Source of the DNA: Nemertoderma westbladi
Lineage: Eukaryota; Xenacoelomorpha; Nemertodermatida; Nemertodermatidae
DNA length: 30,938 nucleotides
Reading direction: 5' to 3'
NCBI GenBank assembly: GCA_032718475.1
Contig: JAUCBJ010007636.1
Span: forward strand, 1-30,938
Shown here: positions 27,013 through 30,938 of the stretch, one piece after another
Position numbering within the stretch: the stretch's first letter is position 1
Layout: the number at the start of each line of letters is the position of its first letter
The notes under the pieces: generated by a model
What the model was told of the DNA's origin: nothing
Databases searched by the model: none
Seen by the model: the letters and a program-made list of their open reading frames with translations, nothing else
Program-made: the position numbers and the translations under genes

Positions 27013-28507
27013 GGATAGTACAGTCCGAAAACCGGTAGGGCTATTCTGCAAGATTTTCTTCTAACTTGGTAGATTAAATTAGGTATAAGGACGAAAAGGA
27101 ATTCAAGAAACGGTTAAGATTGAATCCTATTCAATTTTCCGCATTACTAACAATAATCGAACCAAAATTCAAAAAAATTCCTACAAACTGTAAAACACCA
27201 ATTCACACAAAGACAGCTCTAGAAATAACTCTGCATTCATTTCATTACCGGACTAGCGCCTCTGGTGGCTATAATTAAAGTGGTAGGACCATAATAAAAA
27301 ATATATTTAAATATATAATATATAAATATATACATATATCGCAGATGGGACATCATACTGGATATGCATACTGTCGCATGCATATCGAGTGAGCACATCT
27401 TATACAGTATATCCACAACTTTACACTATGGACTATTGATTTAAATTTCCTCAAACTTTGTAGAATAGCAGCTAATGCTGCTTTAGTGAAATTGACACTA
27501 TTTTGATAAAGCACGTCCTGCTAGCTGGTTTGTGGGCTGGAAAACAGCTTAGTATAATTTCACTGAAGACGGCTTCCCGCCACAAAGGAGCCTTAAAACA
27601 GCTAATATTACCAGGATTCACTCCAGTGAAATTGAAAATCGAGCTGTTTTAGAGTTAGCAGGATCCAGCTGGCACTTTTTATTTAGCTGTATTGCTGCCC
27701 CAGCGAATCTGAAAACTAACCTTTGACAAACTCCTCGTGAGTGAAAGCAAGCTTTCATTCAATTTTATTAGATCTGGAATTGAGAGCAGTCCAGCGAGCA
27801 GGTAATATGCTAATTTAAATTTTACTGACGCAGGCGACCAGCTGCAAAAAAAACAGAAAACTGCGCCAGAGAATGCCCTGCTTAAAAAAGGAGCGCGGAA
27901 ACGGGCCATATTTAATTTTAACATTACTATAGCAGTTCCATATACAGTAATAATTACGGAAACACGTTTAAATAAAATTCTCGAAAATTAATATTCGGTA
28001 AAACAATTTCTAAAAAAAGCGATATTGTAAGTAACTATTTACATTATGTTAACATTTCAGTACGCTGTGACGTAACATATTGTGATATACTACAGCTGTG
28101 GAGTAGCTAGCCATATTTATAAAATAATTGTAATTTGAATAGTACACTCTATATTATTTTATAAGAACACAGAATATGAGACTCAAATTCGTGAAAAGTT
28201 AAGAAAATTTAGGACACATCAAGCCTCAGATTCTGTTACAATAATAACAAAAAAAAAGGATAAAATTAATATAAATAAATAGTTTTAATATCAAAGAAAA
28301 GTAAATAAAATGAAAGTGCAATTATTACAAATATAATTTAGTTATTAAATAAAATTTTGATAAAAATTTTTGAATTTTTAAGTTTTCCAGAGTATCTTTC
28401 AAACACTAATATACACAACACATGTTCTGGAATATAGTGTCGTTATTCAGGTAGACCTACATGGACCCCCCCCCCCCTTTCAGTTTGCATAATTGAGATT
28501 TTTATGG
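27013..28507. other. AT-rich region without a recognised gene
   Basis: A TA microsatellite lies at about 27300-27340. A moderately GC-richer block at about 27440-27910 has repeated GTGAAATT, CAGCT and GCTGTTTT motifs, perhaps an unclassified short repeat; an 81-codon minus-strand ORF in it has no recognisable domain. A run of twelve C lies at 28466-28477. Confidence 0.4.
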
Positions 28508-29157
28508 AATTGACTATGGCATACAGTTAGTATCAATATTCAATAATTTAATACGAGAGATATTATTGATCGTTTTAAATGATTTTTGCCATGCTGAATT
28601 ATTTCGATTGATATTATTTGTCGTTTTAAATAAAGTTTTTCAACTTAATTATTTCGCTTGATATTATTGATCGTTTTAAATAATGTTTCAAAACTGCATT
28701 ATTTTGCTTGATATTATAGGTTGATTTAAATAACTGTTGACTTATTTCAACCGATAATTATAGGTAGTTTTAAATGAGACAGTGAATTATTTCGACTTAG
28801 AATTATAGGTCGTATTAAATGTAGCTGATCTCGTGATGATTAACTTCTCTGCTCCTATACTATCATGCTTCACTAACGTACCGGTACCACTGTGCACTGT
28901 AAAGCTGTACCAGTACTGCAGTATCTTAGTTAGCTGATCACATACGACCTATAATTATCGGTTGAAATAAGTCAACAGTTATATAAATCGAGCAATAATA
29001 TCAAGCAAAATAATGCAGTTTTGACACATTATTTAAATCTATCAATAATATTAATCGAAATAATTCAGCATGGCAAAAATCATTTAAAACGATCAATAAT
29101 ATCTCTCGTATTCAATTATTTAATATTGATACTAAATGTATGCCATAATTGACAATT
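28508..29157. mobile_element. Foldback-type element with long inverted arms
   Basis: The left arm (28508-28830) and right arm (28932-29157) are inverted copies with outer ends AATTGACTATGGCATAC and GTATGCCATAATTGACAATT. Each arm is built of roughly 45-50 base direct repeats around TTATTTCG-TTGATATTAT-CGTTTTAAAT. The left arm has about five units and the right about three, consistent with unit gain or loss. The 100-base centre is unrelated. No ORF is present. Foldback elements with such arms are known in Drosophila and sea urchins. Confidence 0.8.
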
Positions 29158-29584
29158 AACAAAATTGTCCCCAGGAAAGGATAAGATAATTCATCCAATG
29201 GTTTCCATATATTTTAGTAATAAATTTACTGTTGAAACTGAACAGATAGTACAGTATGTTTCCATTTCATTTAAACTTACATAATCGGAGCGGAATCCAT
29301 ATCTTATGGCCCGTTTTTATACATTTACTATATACTACGGTACTTAACCATGCTTGGTATATTGCAATGTATACCGGACTATCAGGCAAGATGTCATGTG
29401 CCGTTTCATTTAGAGCAATAATTTTAGAATATATTAAGCCTGAAATTATCAGCCAATTTAATAAAATCAGGCGAACTAAAAGTTTACTGGTTCTTATAAA
29501 CAAATACGAGTGTAGGCTTCACTTAAACTTTACTACAACCTATTCTAAAGTACTGGAACTGGAAAAGACAAATCAGATGCTAAA
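29158..29584. other. Region upstream of the possible exon
   Basis: A 130-codon plus-strand ORF starts at 29256 but has no recognisable domain, and it overlaps the better supported frame at 29585. I do not call it. No clear promoter is seen. Confidence 0.35.
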
Positions 29585-29807
29585 ATGGCAACAAATCAGT
29601 TTTCTCACAAATCAATCAAGGTTGAATCACTGGAAGAATACGTACTGAAACATTACCTCGACTCTAATCCACCTCGTTGGCATGTGTCTAAGGAGAAACC
29701 CCGAGAAGGCCAAAAAGTAACTGTAAATCAGAAAAATTACAATAACTCGATTGAAATTAACGAAGTTACACTATGTATTAGAGCTACATTTGATGAAGGC
29801 ACAAAAA
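29585..29807 (+). CDS. Possible first coding exon, unrecognised protein
   Basis: ATGGCA at 29585 has A at -3 and G at +4, a good context. It opens a frame of 74 codons plus one base (MATNQFSHKSIKVESLEEYV, later WHVSKEKPREGQKV and LCIRATFDEG). At 29808 the sequence reads GTAAGT, a consensus splice donor; without splicing the frame ends two codons later. The peptide is charged, hydrophilic and of normal composition, with no signal peptide or membrane segment. I recognise no family. No later exon is visible before the tandem array, so the rest would lie beyond the window. Confidence 0.45.
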
Positions 29808-30040
29808 GTAAGTAGCCATATTCTAGAGATATCTGATAAGATATGAGTGATCTGGAAACTGCAACTGGAATTATTACTATTTAAGTAAAAAAAAAAACTA
29901 GCTAGGCCTACTACAAAAAGAATAATCGTTTATGGGTCTACATAGGCCTACTACTTATTATAATAGAGTCAATCAAAAATCGCATAAAATTCTAACCCTA
30001 AGTTAATGAGGCTGGCTATAATCTAAGAAAATCCACAAAA
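29808..30040. other. Possible intron start, non-coding
   Basis: It starts with the GTAAGT donor. It includes two TAGGCCTAC motifs (about 29905 and 29944) and an A run. Nothing else is recognised. Confidence 0.35.
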
Positions 30041-30852
30041 ACACAAAGGCAATTATACCCAGGTGGTATTGGTGTTACAGTATATACTGTAGGTACAGCA
30101 CCAATTGTGTGTAAAACAATTATACCCAAGTGGTATTGGTGTTACAGTATATACTGTAGGTACAGCACCAATTGTGTGTAAAACAATTATTCCCAGGTGG
30201 TATTGGTGTTACAGTATATACTGTAGGTACAGAACCAATTGTGTGTAAAACAATTATTCCCAGGTGGTATTGGTGTTACAGTATATACTGTAGGTACAGC
30301 ACCAATTGTGTGTAAAACAATTATACCCAAGTGGTATTGGTGTTACAGTATATACTGTAGGTACAGCACCAATTGTGTGTAAAACAATTATTCCCAGGTG
30401 GTATTGGTGTTACAGTATATACTGTAGGTACAGCACCAATTGTGTGTAAAACAATTATACCCAAGTGGTATTGGTGTTACAGTATATACTGTAGGTACAG
30501 CACCAATTGTGTGTAAAACAATTATTCCCAGGTGGTATTGGTGTTACAGTATATACTGTAGGTACAGCACCAATTGTGTGTAAAACAATTATTCCCAGGT
30601 GGTATTGGTGTTACAGTATATACTGTAGGTACAGAACCAATTGTGTGTAAAACAATTATTCCCAGGTGGTATTGGTGTTACAGTATATACTGTAGGTACA
30701 GAACCAATTGTGTGTAAAACAATTATTCCCAGGTGGTATTGGTGTTACAGTATATACTGTAGGTACAGAACCAATTGTGTGTAAAACAATTATTCCCAGG
30801 TGGTATTGGTGTTACAGTATATAGGCACAGCCCCAATTTTGTGTAAAACAAC
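30041..30852. repeat. 67-bp tandem array, about 12 copies
   Basis: GTGGTATTGGTG recurs every 67 bases from 30063 to 30800. Each unit has a 14-bp palindrome, ACAGTATATACTGT, inside a larger inverted pair ATTGGTG...CACCAAT. Two unit types (ATACCCAAG and ATTCCCAGG) and a GCACC/GAACC variant are interspersed. The last unit lacks half of the palindrome. Confidence 0.97.
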
Positions 30853-30938
30853 ATTTTTATTAGAGCTAGTTTTTGCTATCTTTTAGAGATGTTCTAGAAC
30901 ATGTTACCTATTATTTAGCATAGAAATATATATTATTC

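Noticed and set aside
28880-28930. Short match (CGTACCGGTACCACT) between the foldback centre and the reverse complement of the LTR at 1-184
   Set aside because: Only 15 bases match, in a palindromic GGTACC context, with no extended alignment, so chance is likely.
29256-29648. 130-codon plus-strand ORF
   Set aside because: No domain, AT-rich composition, and overlap with a better supported frame that has a splice donor.

Overview
The window looks like repeat-dense intergenic DNA from a metazoan, probably an invertebrate. It carries two Ty3/gypsy elements of CsRn1-like type, APE-type non-LTR retrotransposons (LINEs), a piggyBac-like element, several minisatellites, and eukaryotic splice-donor and poly(A)-type signals. 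I see no bacterial operon, rRNA, tRNA or CRISPR array. The species cannot be fixed from the sequence.

Layout. 1-4863: a complete LTR retrotransposon with identical 184-bp LTRs, a tRNA-Trp-like primer site, gag, a -1 frameshift signal and an intact pol. It sits inside a decayed LINE reverse transcriptase whose 3' part is at 4865-5395. 5396-9331: AT-rich DNA with a probable hAT-like non-autonomous element, a short LINE tail and a diverged direct repeat. 9332-9964: an unrecognised ORF, possibly a terminal exon, followed by AATAAA signals. 10317-11955: a 19-bp minisatellite with higher-order structure. 12345-12752: a decayed LINE tail. 12763-15813 (minus): a degenerate second CsRn1-like element whose RNase H motif has been amplified into eight 32-bp repeats. 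16059-16245: a 23-bp repeat array. 16378-23095: a 14-bp minisatellite split by an apparently full-length, intact LINE (minus, about 17.22-20.98 kb). 23401-25277: a piggyBac-like element bounded by TTAA that contains three truncated LINE copies. 25395-27012: a truncated LINE with a 41-42 bp target-site duplication, inserted into an older 60-bp LINE tail. 28508-29157: a foldback-type inverted repeat. 29585-29807: a possible first coding exon. 30041-30852: a 67-bp tandem array with a palindromic core.

The most notable system is the gag-pol junction of the two CsRn1-like elements. In both, gag ends with a slippery-type heptamer followed directly by a stop codon, then a 6-nt spacer, a perfect 6-bp stem and a 19-nt loop that can pair downstream as an H-type pseudoknot. 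The stems differ in sequence between the two elements but keep their pairing and spacing, which suggests a conserved -1 ribosomal frameshift signal. The rest of the window is a nested record of insertions that can be ordered in time from target-site duplications and repeat boundaries.
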